A stretch of 64,000 nt of DNA from Bradyrhizobium sp. Y36. GTDB taxonomy: Bacteria; Pseudomonadota; Alphaproteobacteria; Rhizobiales; Xanthobacteraceae. Positions within the stretch are counted from its first letter, which is position 1; each line of letters begins with the position of its first letter. Shown here in pieces: positions 45,989-53,320 of the stretch. The DNA lies in NCBI RefSeq assembly GCF_002531575.1, contig NZ_NWTI01000002.1:1-64000 (forward strand), read 5' to 3'. The notes under the pieces were generated by a model. The model was not told the DNA's origin. It saw only the letters and a list, made by a program, of their open reading frames with translations, and did no database searches. Position numbers and translations under genes: made by a program.

Positions 45989-46564
45989 CTAGCGGGCGTC
46001 GGGCAAGGCGCGGGCAGGCGTACCGTACTTGATCTGGCGATACTCGGGATACCATTTTGTGAAGTAAATCGCGCTGTTGCGGGCGGCGAAGGCCACCGCA
46101 AGGCTGGACCAGAGCGGCAGGCCGGGGACGTAGAGCAGCACGAGATTGGCGGCCGCCATCAACAGCGCGGCCACGGTCCAGGCGCCGGTGATGACGTAAT
46201 TGGCGGTGAGAAAGCCGGGCATCGCCGCGGTCTCGGCCGGTACCGATTCAAGCGCGTATTGCAGCGTGAAGGGACGGCGGAGCAGGATCGAGCCGAGCGA
46301 GAGGACGAAGACGCCGATATCGACCGACAGCTTGACACCGAGCGTGCCGAGCTGCGGATCGAGCAGTGCGAGGTAAAGGCCGATTGCGGCGAACACGACC
46401 GCCGAGCCCGCGGCCAGGATCTTCACCGAGCGGCCGTACGCCAGGTCGATCGCGACGGTCATGAGGCAGATCGCGGAGGCCGCGAACACGCTCATCGTGG
46501 CCGACGTCACCAGCATCAGGAGGCTGTAGGCGCCGTAGGGCGCGAGGATCAGGAAAATCGTCAT
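45989..46564 (-). CDS. Membrane protein of unknown function, 191 aa
   Basis: A polytopic membrane protein with about six helices (for example FLILAPYGAYSLLMLVTSATMSVFA and AVVFAAIGLYLALLD). It ends with a soluble tail NSAIYFTKWYPEYRQIKYGTPARALPDAR. It may be distantly related to the YciB-like partner downstream (LLRRPFTLQYALESVP). First gene of the pair whose promoter lies at 46603-46631, directly under an inverted-repeat operator. Confidence 0.75.
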   Translation of the reverse strand: MTIFLILAPYGAYSLLMLVTSATMSVFAASAICLMTVAIDLAYGRSVKILAAGSAVVFAAIGLYLALLDPQLGTLGVKLSVDIGVFVLSLGSILLRRPFTLQYALESVPAETAAMPGFLTANYVITGAWTVAALLMAAANLVLLYVPGLPLWSSLAVAFAARNSAIYFTKWYPEYRQIKYGTPARALPDAR

Positions 46565-46583
46565 GGGCCGCCTCGGTCTGGCC

Positions 46584-46655
46584 GATCTTTACGATGTAAA
46601 GATCAATAGTTCAGGGCAGGCGCCGGGTCAAGTGAAATCTTTACAGTGTCAAAAT
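46584..46655 (-). promoter_or_regulatory. Promoter and operators of the two-gene membrane-protein operon
   Basis: Read leftward: TTGACC (46626-46631), 17 bases, TATTGA (46603-46608) form a good sigma-70-type promoter. The predicted start site falls inside the perfect inverted repeat ATCTTTACGATGTAAAGAT (46585-46603). A second, weaker element, ATCTTTACAGTGTCAAAAT, lies at 46637-46655. The same arrangement is present at the oxygenase/tetR region at 48,468-48,539, so the TetR protein is the likely repressor of both. Confidence 0.75.
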
Positions 46656-46904
46656 AACGTAAGCGACATATAAAAGCTGAGCAGCCGCAACGGCTTGGTC
46701 GGATACCTCCGCGGCCAATTCGGCCCAGTTCAGGCCGGACAGGAGGGGGAGCGCGCAGGCGATCGCCAGACCAAGGGCAAGCAGGATGCCGCCATTGAAG
46801 ATGACCTGGCCGCTCCGCTGCAGCCGGACGACCTCGAGTGTGAGCGCGGTGCCGATCAGTGCGAGGATGGCGAGGATGTCTGCGGTGAGAGGGGGCGTCT
46901 GCAT
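46641..46904 (-). CDS. Small membrane protein, 87 aa
   Basis: Two predicted membrane helices (about 9-29 and 34-60, with VIFNGGILLALGLAIACALPLL) and a short hydrophobic C-terminus. No family was recognised. Its stop codon lies within the upstream operator element of the next leftward operon. Confidence 0.6.
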   Translation of the reverse strand: MQTPPLTADILAILALIGTALTLEVVRLQRSGQVIFNGGILLALGLAIACALPLLSGLNWAELAAEVSDQAVAAAQLLYVAYVILTL

Positions 46905-46927
46905 GGAGGATTCCCTTTTCCGTGATC

Positions 46928-47047
46928 ATTCCGGGGCGACGCGGAGCGTCGAGCTATGGTGCGCAATTGCGCACCTGAGAATCCATCGGGCGGCATACAC
47001 GCGGTGAAATGGATTCCGGGCTCGCGACTGCGTCGCGCCCCGGAATG
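46928..47047. repeat. Palindromic intergenic repeat with GTGCGCAATTGCGCAC core
   Basis: CATTCCGGGGCG at 46928 and CGCCCCGGAATG ending at 47047 form the outer arms. Inside are GTGCGCAATTGCGCAC (46959-46974), identical to 10562-10577, and GAATCCATCGG / GGATTCCGGG. It is a dispersed repeat, located just after the oxygenase stop codon. Confidence 0.75.
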
Positions 47048-47055
47048 ACAAGTTG

Positions 47056-48453
47056 CTACTGCGCGCCCACCCAATTGCCGTGAAACCCGTCGGGCACGCG
47101 ATGGCCGAGCTGCACCAGCGCCACGGGGCCCGCTTCGACATCGGTGGCGTTGAACACCGCAAGGTCGCTGCGATTCTCGCGGGCCCGCCAGACCACCGCG
47201 AGCAGCCAGCCATCGCCCTCAGTCGCATCCTTCGACCGCTCGACGAACACGGGCTCGGAGATGGTGTCGCCGGCTGGCAGCAGATAATGGCCGAGCCGCA
47301 GTCCATTGCCGTCGACATGGACGACGCCGGAGAGTGCGCCGAACATCGGCAGTTTCGGATTGGCGCAGGCGTACCAGCCGTGGCGGTTCCTCAGCCCGGC
47401 GCGGCGGTCGTCGATGCGCGGGAATTCGCCGGTGAGATCGTCGAGATACGTCTGCTGGAAGCGGTCGGTATTGCCTGTGAGATCGAAGGTCCAGCGGCAG
47501 TGCCGGGCGCGCGACTTCTCGGGATCGGTCGGCCGGCCGTCGGGATGCGGAAACAGCGGCGCTTCCTCGAACTGCATGACGTCGGCGACGATGCGGTTCT
47601 CGTCTTCCCACGCATTCATGATGTGGAAGACGTAGCAGGCTTCACCGCGGAACCAGACGATGTCCTTTGCCGTGCCGCTGCGCTTCATCACGCCGACATA
47701 GGCGCCCTTGTCCGGCTCCCAGGCGTAGGGCGGCCGCCCGCTCATCGCGCGCTCCATGCTGCCGGTGATCGGCAGGATCGGAAACAGCACATGGTTCGCG
47801 GTGACGATGAAGTCGTGCACCATGCTGGCATAGGGGGCCTCGAACCGCTCGAAGCGCGTGGCCTTGCCGGAGGCGTCGATCGATCCGTAGGAGAGGGCAG
47901 GGGTCAACGGCCCCGCTGCGTTGTAGCCGAAGAACACCAGCTCGCCGGTGACGGGGTCGATCTTCGGATGCGCGGTGAAGCTGCCGGCAACGCGGCCCTG
48001 ATAATTGTGATAGCCGCGCGTCGCCAGCGTGCCGGGCTCGATCTCGGTCGGCAGGTGCGCTTCCTCCAGCGCCAGCAGCTTGCCGGCATGGAAGATGATG
48101 TTGGTGTTGGCGACGCCGCCGTCGGTGAGGTCTTTCGGTGCATCCGGCAGCTTGCGGCCGAAGCCGCCGAACAGCGCGCGGCCGGCATCGTGCTCGGCGA
48201 GCCATTTCGGCGTGCGGACCCAGCGGTTGCGGTAGCTGGCGCGGCCGTTCTCGAGATGGAAGGCGTGCAGCATCCCGTCGCCGACGAACCAGTGCGCGCC
48301 GGGGGAATCGAACTGCGGATTGGGACCGTTGCGATAGAGCACGCCGTTCAGCTCACGCGGCAATTCGCCGATGATCTTCAGGAAGGGTGCGTCGGCTTCG
48401 AACGGGATCGGCGCAATGTTGTTGCGGCGCTCGGCGATGGCGTCGTGCTGCAC
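47056..48453 (-). CDS. Carotenoid oxygenase (carotenoid/stilbene cleavage dioxygenase family)
   Basis: A 465-residue non-haem iron enzyme with the seven-bladed propeller of the RPE65/carotenoid cleavage family. Visible landmarks are the N-terminal GELPRELNGVLYRNGPNPQF, FVGDGMLHAFHLENGRASYRNRWVRT, and histidines in FTAHPKIDP, SMVHDFIVT, YVFHIMNAWED and the terminal GFHGNWV that are placed like the four Fe-binding His. Members cleave a C=C bond in carotenoids, apocarotenoids or lignin-like stilbenes. It is transcribed leftward from a promoter shared with the divergent TetR gene. The substrate cannot be told from sequence. Confidence 0.92.
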   Translation of the reverse strand: MQHDAIAERRNNIAPIPFEADAPFLKIIGELPRELNGVLYRNGPNPQFDSPGAHWFVGDGMLHAFHLENGRASYRNRWVRTPKWLAEHDAGRALFGGFGRKLPDAPKDLTDGGVANTNIIFHAGKLLALEEAHLPTEIEPGTLATRGYHNYQGRVAGSFTAHPKIDPVTGELVFFGYNAAGPLTPALSYGSIDASGKATRFERFEAPYASMVHDFIVTANHVLFPILPITGSMERAMSGRPPYAWEPDKGAYVGVMKRSGTAKDIVWFRGEACYVFHIMNAWEDENRIVADVMQFEEAPLFPHPDGRPTDPEKSRARHCRWTFDLTGNTDRFQQTYLDDLTGEFPRIDDRRAGLRNRHGWYACANPKLPMFGALSGVVHVDGNGLRLGHYLLPAGDTISEPVFVERSKDATEGDGWLLAVVWRARENRSDLAVFNATDVEAGPVALVQLGHRVPDGFHGNWVGAQ

Positions 48454-48467
48454 GGCGTAGCCTCCCT

Positions 48468-48552
48468 ATCTTTACATCGTAAAGATGAGATAGCGCCGAT
48501 CGCCGTTTCGGTCAAGCGAAATCTTTACACTGTCAATATTGCGTCATATAGC
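48468..48552. promoter_or_regulatory. Divergent oxygenase/tetR promoters with two operators
   Basis: Leftward: TTGACC (48510-48515), 17 bases, TATCTC (48487-48492), with the perfect inverted repeat ATCTTTACATCGTAAAGAT (48468-48486) over the start site. Rightward: TTTACA (48524-48529), 17 bases, TATAGC (48547-48552), giving a start at or next to the tetR ATG (48559). The -35 lies in ATCTTTACACTGTCAATAT, a weaker form of the operator. This allows repression of the oxygenase and autoregulation. Confidence 0.75.
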
Positions 48553-48558
48553 TTGTAA

Positions 48559-49290
48559 ATGGCCAAGACCAACACCAAGAGCGAAACCGCGCGAAGCGCG
48601 CGTGCCCCCCGGAAGACGATTTCGGCTGCGGCGTCGCGTCCGCCACGCGGCGCGGCGAGCGCGAAGACCGAGACGCCGTATCACCATGGCGCCTTGCGCG
48701 AGGCGCTGCTGCAGGCGGCCGAGCGGGTGCTGGAACGCGACGGGCTCGCCGGCCTCACCTTGCGCGCGGTGGCGCGGGAAGCGGGCGTGTCGCACGCCGC
48801 GCCGACCCATCATTTCGGCGATCTCACCGGCCTGCTCAGCGAGCTCGCCGCGGTAGGCTTCCGCCAGTTCAATGCGGCGATGGCCGCGTCCAGCAATGCC
48901 GCAACCACGCCGCTCCAGGCCGCGCTGGCGCGCCCGAAGGCCTATGTCGCCTATGCACAGGCCCATCCCGGCATGTACGGCATCATGTTCCGCACCGAGC
49001 GGCTGGATTATTCAAGACCCTCGCTGCACGAGGCGGCTGAAGCGTCGTTCGCCGGGCTTGCCAATGCGATCGGCATGATGCGGCAGGAGCAGATCAGCGG
49101 CGATGCGCTGACGCTGAGCCAGGGCGCCGCGATCGCGCGCGCCTGGTCGATGGTGCACGGCTTCACCACGCTGCTGCTCGACGGGCGGCTCGAGGACATC
49201 CTGGGGCGTCTGCCCGAGGGGACAACGGCCGAACGCCTGCTCGAGGCCATGCTGATGGCGCCCATCTCGGGGAAGCTGCCCGGCCCTTGA
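48559..49290 (+). CDS. TetR-family transcriptional regulator with WHG-type C-terminal domain
   Basis: A 243-residue repressor. After a disordered basic N-terminus (1-40), the helix-turn-helix covers about 43-92: HHGALREALLQAAERVLERDGLAGLTLRAVAREAGVSHAAPTHHFGD. The C-terminal ligand domain includes HPGMYGIMFRTERLDYSRPSL and ARAWSMVHGFTTLLLDGRL, where the W-x-x-V-H-G motif marks the WHG subfamily. The predicted transcription start coincides with the ATG, so the mRNA may be leaderless. Operators nearby and at 46,585 indicate autoregulation and control of the oxygenase and the membrane-protein operon. Confidence 0.92.
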   Translation: MAKTNTKSETARSARAPRKTISAAASRPPRGAASAKTETPYHHGALREALLQAAERVLERDGLAGLTLRAVAREAGVSHAAPTHHFGDLTGLLSELAAVGFRQFNAAMAASSNAATTPLQAALARPKAYVAYAQAHPGMYGIMFRTERLDYSRPSLHEAAEASFAGLANAIGMMRQEQISGDALTLSQGAAIARAWSMVHGFTTLLLDGRLEDILGRLPEGTTAERLLEAMLMAPISGKLPGP

Positions 49291-49338
49291 TCGTCAGCGA
49301 CCGACGAAACCCTTGCCTTGATCAGACGTTGACGCCGC

Positions 49339-49992
49339 ATGGCAAGAACACCACGCGCGCCCTGGAAACGCTCGAACCCCCGCAAGCGGGCCGGCAAGGC
49401 CTCCAAGCACCTCAGTCCTGCCAGAAAATCGGCGGCGAAAGCGCGCGCCCGCCGTGCCGGCCGCCGCTATCCCAACCTCGTGGACAACATGCGCATGGCA
49501 CCGAAGAAGACCTCCAAATCGAAAGCGTCGAAATCAAGCAAAACGAAATCGGCGAAGAAGTCTGCCAAGAAAAAGTCTGCCAAGAAGACCCGCAAGCGCA
49601 CCGCAAAGAAGACGGCAAAGTCCTCGCGCAAGCGCGGCGCATCCGCGCGCGAGAGGGATCCGCAAGGCGGCCTGACCGCCGCGGGCCGCAAGGCGTTCGC
49701 GCGCAAGCAGGGCGCCCATCTGCGGCCCGGCGTCACCAAGAAAGAGCGGGAGATGACGCCCCAGGAGATGCGGCGGAAAGGAAGCTGGGCCGTGCGTTTC
49801 TATGGCCGCGCGAAACTGCCGCCGCTGGTCGATGCCAAGGGGCAGCCGACGCGCCATGCGTTGTCGGCGCATGCCTGGGGCGAGCCCGTTCCGAAGACCG
49901 TGGCGGCGGCACGGCGTATCGCAGCGAAGGGCGAGCGGTTGCTGGCGCGGTATCGGCGCGCCAAGACGCGGGGTGCCAAGGCGCGGGGCTAG
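49339..49992 (+). CDS. Lys/Arg-rich histone-H1-like protein (DUF6321 type)
   Basis: A 217-residue, extremely basic protein. Residues about 50-105 are a Lys/Ser/Ala tract (KKTSKSKASKSSKTKSAKK and similar) like the tails of histone H1 and bacterial H1-like proteins. The rest has a recognisable small domain, GGLTAAGRKAFARKQGAHLRPGVTK followed by GSWAVRFYGR, as in DUF6321 proteins. It probably binds nucleic acid. Its 3' end overlaps the convergent gene by four bases. A SET-domain methyltransferase gene lies 770 bases downstream. Confidence 0.8.
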   Translation: MARTPRAPWKRSNPRKRAGKASKHLSPARKSAAKARARRAGRRYPNLVDNMRMAPKKTSKSKASKSSKTKSAKKSAKKKSAKKTRKRTAKKTAKSSRKRGASARERDPQGGLTAAGRKAFARKQGAHLRPGVTKKEREMTPQEMRRKGSWAVRFYGRAKLPPLVDAKGQPTRHALSAHAWGEPVPKTVAAARRIAAKGERLLARYRRAKTRGAKARG

Positions 49993-50597
49993 CGCATCGT
50001 CGCGAGCTCGACGGCGCGGCCGCGCGCGCCGACGATCTTCACCGCGTCCTTGCCGCACGCGAAGCTGCGCGCGTCATCGTCCGCGGCCCTGCGCGCGAGC
50101 GCGTTGGCGTTCGGGTTTGCGATCGCATCGACATAGGCGACGTGGCAGACCCGTCCCGGCGGCAGTCGTGTCACGACCAGCATGGCCTTGGTGTTGGGCC
50201 GGCCCTGCTTGTCGGGATCGTTGCCGTCGGCGATGTGCCAGCGCTGGATGATCGCAAACGGCTTTGCGCCCATGCTGCGCCATTCGATCGTGGTCTCCGA
50301 TGAATTGAACGGGGCGAACCAGACCTTGGCCGCCGGTTCTTCGGCGGCAGCCTTGCGATTGCGGCCGACCGAGACGATTTCGCGAAGATCGTCCTCGGCA
50401 ATCAGCACCACGAGACCCGCTTTGCCCGGACACGTCCGCGTGGTGCTGCCGTCGAGCTCGCTCGCTTTGCCGATCTGGCGGCAATCCCTCGGCGCCGTCG
50501 AGGTGTAGCTGCTGCCCAGGGATTGGGCGGCGGCGCCGTTCAGGCCGATGCATGTCGTCAAGACAGCCAGGCCGACGCGGGTGATACGGTTGATCAT
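49989..50597 (-). CDS. Secreted hypothetical protein, 202 aa
   Basis: A signal peptide (1-25, GLNGAAAQ) precedes a soluble domain with four Cys (PRDCRQIG, RTCPGKAG, GRVCHVAYVD, RSFACGKD) that may form disulfides. The pattern LVVTRLPPGRVCHVAYVDAIANPNANALAR is seen in a family of uncharacterised alphaproteobacterial exported proteins. ATG 50597 is chosen so that the signal peptide is N-terminal. Convergent with the H1-like gene. Confidence 0.75.
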   Translation of the reverse strand: MINRITRVGLAVLTTCIGLNGAAAQSLGSSYTSTAPRDCRQIGKASELDGSTTRTCPGKAGLVVLIAEDDLREIVSVGRNRKAAAEEPAAKVWFAPFNSSETTIEWRSMGAKPFAIIQRWHIADGNDPDKQGRPNTKAMLVVTRLPPGRVCHVAYVDAIANPNANALARRAADDDARSFACGKDAVKIVGARGRAVELATMR

Positions 50598-50757
50598 GAG
50601 GCTTCGATGGTCCGGGAACTCACTCCCATCAGACGTCTTCACTGTGGGCAAGGTTCAAACCGGGGTCGGATAGACCTGACAGCGGCGCGGAATCGTTCTA
50701 GAAGAGCGGCTTCGCTTGAGGCATCGGGCCTCGTTCGCGTTCTCATTTCTCTTGATC

Positions 50758-51324
50758 ATGCCAGCCATCGCTTCCAGCAAATCCTACCGTGTCGGCCGTT
50801 CCAAGACCGGACTCGGCCTCTTCGCCACCAAGCCGATCAAGAAGGGCACAAGGATCATCCGCTATTTCGGACCGATCCTGGACTCGCGAATCCCCGCGCA
50901 CGACGAGATCGAGAACAAGTACCTGTTCGAGCTCAACGGCCGCTGGACCATCGACGGCTCGGTGCGCAAGAACCTCGCGCGCTACATCAACCATTCCTGC
51001 CGGCCCAACGCGGAATCCGACGTCCGTCCGCGCGAGCGCAAGGTCTTCATCCGCGCCATCAGGAACATCGAGCCGGGCGACGAGATCAATTACGATTACG
51101 GCACCGACTATTTCAAAGCCTATCTGAAGCCGATCGGCTGCAAGTGCGAGTCCTGCGAGAGGAAGCGCAAGAAGCTCCGCGCCGAGGCACGGGCGGAAGC
51201 CGCCAAGGTGAAGGCGCGCAAGGCCAAGAAGGTTGTCGCCAAGGGTTCGAAGACCAGGGCCGTCAAAAAGAAGAAGCTCAACGGCAAGCACTTCGCCGGC
51301 AGGGCCGGCCGCGCCAAGGCGTAG
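50758..51324 (+). CDS. SET-domain protein lysine methyltransferase
   Basis: A 188-residue protein with a complete SET domain. The cofactor site reads GLGLFATKPIKKGTRIIRYFG, the knot motif RYINHSCRPNAE (75-86) and GDEINYDYGTDYF (107-119) contain the conserved Asn-His and catalytic Tyr, and post-SET cysteines 128, 130 and 133 (CKCESC) follow. The last 55 residues are Lys/Ala-rich like a histone tail. SET enzymes methylate lysines and are eukaryote-typical but occur in some bacteria. The substrate is unknown; the H1-like protein encoded nearby is a candidate by proximity. Start ATG 50758 is chosen since family members begin just before SKSYRVGRS. Confidence 0.9.
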   Translation: MPAIASSKSYRVGRSKTGLGLFATKPIKKGTRIIRYFGPILDSRIPAHDEIENKYLFELNGRWTIDGSVRKNLARYINHSCRPNAESDVRPRERKVFIRAIRNIEPGDEINYDYGTDYFKAYLKPIGCKCESCERKRKKLRAEARAEAAKVKARKAKKVVAKGSKTRAVKKKKLNGKHFAGRAGRAKA

Positions 51325-51393
51325 CGTCCCAAGAGCTGGCGCGTCTCCACATCGTCATTGCGATGCTCCAGTGCACATCCCGGTGGCGGTGCC

Positions 51394-51515
51394 GTAGGGT
51401 GGGCAAAGGCGCGTAGCGCCGTGCCCACGATCTCCCTCCATGAGTAACAGGGCGTGGGCACGCTTCCGCCTTCGCTCTTCGCGCTACGGCGGACAAGTCG
51501 CTTTGCCCACCCTAC
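51394..51515. repeat. Long palindromic repeat (GTAGGGTGGGCAAAG family)
   Basis: GTAGGGTGGGCAAAG at 51394 is repeated inverted as CTTTGCCCACCCTAC ending at 51515. Inner pairs include GCGCGTAGCGCC and GTGCCCAC / GTGGGCAC. It lies 70 bases after the SET gene. Confidence 0.85.
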
Positions 51516-52194
51516 GAGATCGAGCTTGTGGCACGCCGGCACAGCCCGCCCTTGCGAAACCCATCGCCTTGCACGCCGCTCGCCGCAGTCTTTGCTGCCC
51601 GCCAATTAGAGGTCGCCGCCTGGCACGAAGTTACGACGATACGAGGTCAGCGCGGACGCCTGCGTGCAGGAGGGGCGACGGGTTTCGCAAGGGCTCAACC
51701 CATCCTGCGGTTCAGGTCGGCACCGCGTGCGGCGTCGGGCAAAACAGCAGAATTCGCGTCAAGCCCTTCCGGCAAAAATAATCTTCTTTTCCGAATTTCG
51801 GATTTATGGCATACAACCGCCATCCCGGCCCTGCCAGAGGGGCGCTTCGCGATCGTCACGAGATGCGGGCCGGGGTGCGGTGGACGCGGTAGCGCCGGCG
51901 CAATTTGCTTGGGGACAGGGCGGGCAACCGTGAGTCTCAGGCGATGCGCATACGACACGGCGCGGTCACAGCGGTTTGGTTGATGGTCTGGGGTGCGCAC
52001 ACGCAAGCCCCGGACGCTGAGGCCAAACCGTCCGCGGACGGAGAAGTCGTGTGGTCCCGACGCCCGGGGTTCTGGCGTCAAACCTCGCGGGGATGTGGCC
52101 GCCAACCGGCGGCACATCGATCAGCCGTGAGGCGACGGGGGCAATAGTGCAACGCTCCCCGAGGAGAGCACGAAGGACACCGTTAAAACCAGCC
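51516..52194. other. Gene-poor region, no reliable gene
   Basis: About 680 bases with only short or compositionally poor frames on both strands. The stretch from about 51,942 (start of a frame MRIRHGAVTAVWLMVWGAH) onward looks like a sequence that I believe recurs in Bradyrhizobium genomes, leading into the long hairpin at 52,195. The frame is probably not a functional protein. Confidence 0.4.
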
Positions 52195-52296
52195 GCGCAG
52201 GGAAGGCCGGGCGACCGGCACACCTGTAGTCCACCCCGTGTGCGTTTTCCATGCACGCGGACCGCGGGTGCCGCCGGCGCCCGGCCTTCCCTGCGC
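52195..52296. repeat. 102-base near-perfect hairpin element
   Basis: GCGCAGGGAAGGCCGGGCG at 52195-52213 is matched exactly in inverse at 52278-52296 (19 bp). Inside, GTCC/GGAC and CGTGTGC/GCACGCG continue the pairing. The structure resembles a stable RNA or a repeated DNA element more than a terminator, as no T-run follows. I recall similar hairpins in several Rhizobiales genomes but cannot verify it. Confidence 0.7.
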
Positions 52297-52420
52297 CCTT
52301 TGGCAATCGACGGGCGCAAGACGGCAGCAAAGCTCGGGCGAAATCCGCCGCGAGAATGCGAGGATATGTCTGCAATGACGATTGTGGAAACAGGTGTGCC
52401 GAAAAGCCACGATCTCGTGC

Positions 52421-52546
52421 CCCGGACGCAGCGCAGCGCGCGCTTACGCGGTGCGCTGCAGAGCCGGGGCCCATGTATCGGTGTGGCATGCGGCCGCTGG
52501 GTCCCGGCTCTGCGCAGCAGCGCAAGAGCGCTGCAACGCGTCCGGG
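52421..52546. repeat. Long imperfect inverted repeat
   Basis: Outer arms CCCGGACGC (52421-52429) and GCGTCCGGG (52538-52546), inner arms around GCAGAGCCGGGGCCCA and TGGGTCCCGGCTCTGC (about 52,457-52,513). It lies directly downstream of the leftward small membrane-protein gene, where it could end transcription. Confidence 0.75.
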
Positions 52547-52557
52547 ACAGGCGAGCG

Positions 52558-52956
52558 TCACGCTGTGGCGACACGTTCGCTCTTGCGCAATCCCACATAT
52601 TGCAGCTCCGCGAACACGCCGGTTGCGATCGCCTGCGCCACGACCATCAACTCGCCGGCGATGTTCGGCGACACCGCGCCGGAGAGCAGCAGCGCGATGC
52701 TGCCGACGGTCCAGGCCGCATTGCCGACCACGACCAGCAGCACCAGCGGCTTCGCCACCGAGGCGCGCGAGGCGAGCCAGCCGACCAGGGCGGTGTAGGC
52801 GATCAGGAACAGGCCGGTTTCGCGCAGCAGCGCTTCCGGCAGGTTGAAGAGCGCTGCGAACGCGCCGGCGCCAAAGGTGAAGCCGAGGGCGGCAACGCCA
52901 CTGAAGACGGCATCGGCGAGCAGGGCGCGGCGGAGGAAGGTGGATGCGTCGATCAT
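52558..52956 (-). CDS. Small integral membrane protein, 132 aa
   Basis: Four predicted membrane helices (for example ALLADAVFSGVAALGFTFGAG, LFLIAYTALVGWLA, LVLLVVVGNAAWTVGSIALLL, ELMVVAQAIATGVFAELQYVG). Architecture is like small DoxX-like or SPW-like membrane proteins, but no family can be fixed. AAGGAG is correctly spaced before the ATG. It lies downstream of another small gene on the same strand and both are divergent from the MmyB-type regulator. Confidence 0.82.
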   Translation of the reverse strand: MIDASTFLRRALLADAVFSGVAALGFTFGAGAFAALFNLPEALLRETGLFLIAYTALVGWLASRASVAKPLVLLVVVGNAAWTVGSIALLLSGAVSPNIAGELMVVAQAIATGVFAELQYVGLRKSERVATA

Positions 52957-52988
52957 CGGTAGTCTCCTTGGCTGGGCTGGGGTGGAAT

Positions 52989-53219
52989 TCAATGCCGTCC
53001 GCGCCACCAGGCGCGGAGCAGGCGGGCGAGGCGGAACGGGCAGAGGCTTTTGCCGACGCCGTGCTCGAAGGCGATGACCTGCGCGACCACGTAATCGCCG
53101 GTCGAATGCACCAGCGGCTCGGGCATGTTGAGGCTGCGCGCCAGCATCCGCGTGGCGAGCGTCATGGCGAAGGGAACAAGGTGGTCGGCGACGGTCCGGT
53201 AGAGCAGCAGCGCGATCAT
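52989..53219 (-). CDS. Small hypothetical protein, 76 aa
   Basis: A 76-residue basic protein starting MIALLLYRTVADHLVPFAM and ending RLARLLRAWWRGRH. It is partly hydrophobic at the N-terminus. AGGAG is six bases before ATG 53219, which is better than the ATG two codons upstream. First of two leftward genes likely regulated by the divergent XRE-type regulator. Confidence 0.6.
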   Translation of the reverse strand: MIALLLYRTVADHLVPFAMTLATRMLARSLNMPEPLVHSTGDYVVAQVIAFEHGVGKSLCPFRLARLLRAWWRGRH

Positions 53220-53320
53220 GGTCATCTCCTGTTGCGCCTGAAGATGCGCCGGCCCGCGGGCCAATTCGATTACCTCGCGGGTAATGGAAGGGCCGAAATC
53301 TGCGTGATAGGTTTCCGGGC

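Noticed and set aside
51942..52147. A coding gene starting MRIRHGAVTAVWLMVWGAH
   Set aside because: The frame soon becomes Arg/Pro-rich without structure, lacks a good ribosome site and runs into a repeat-like region.
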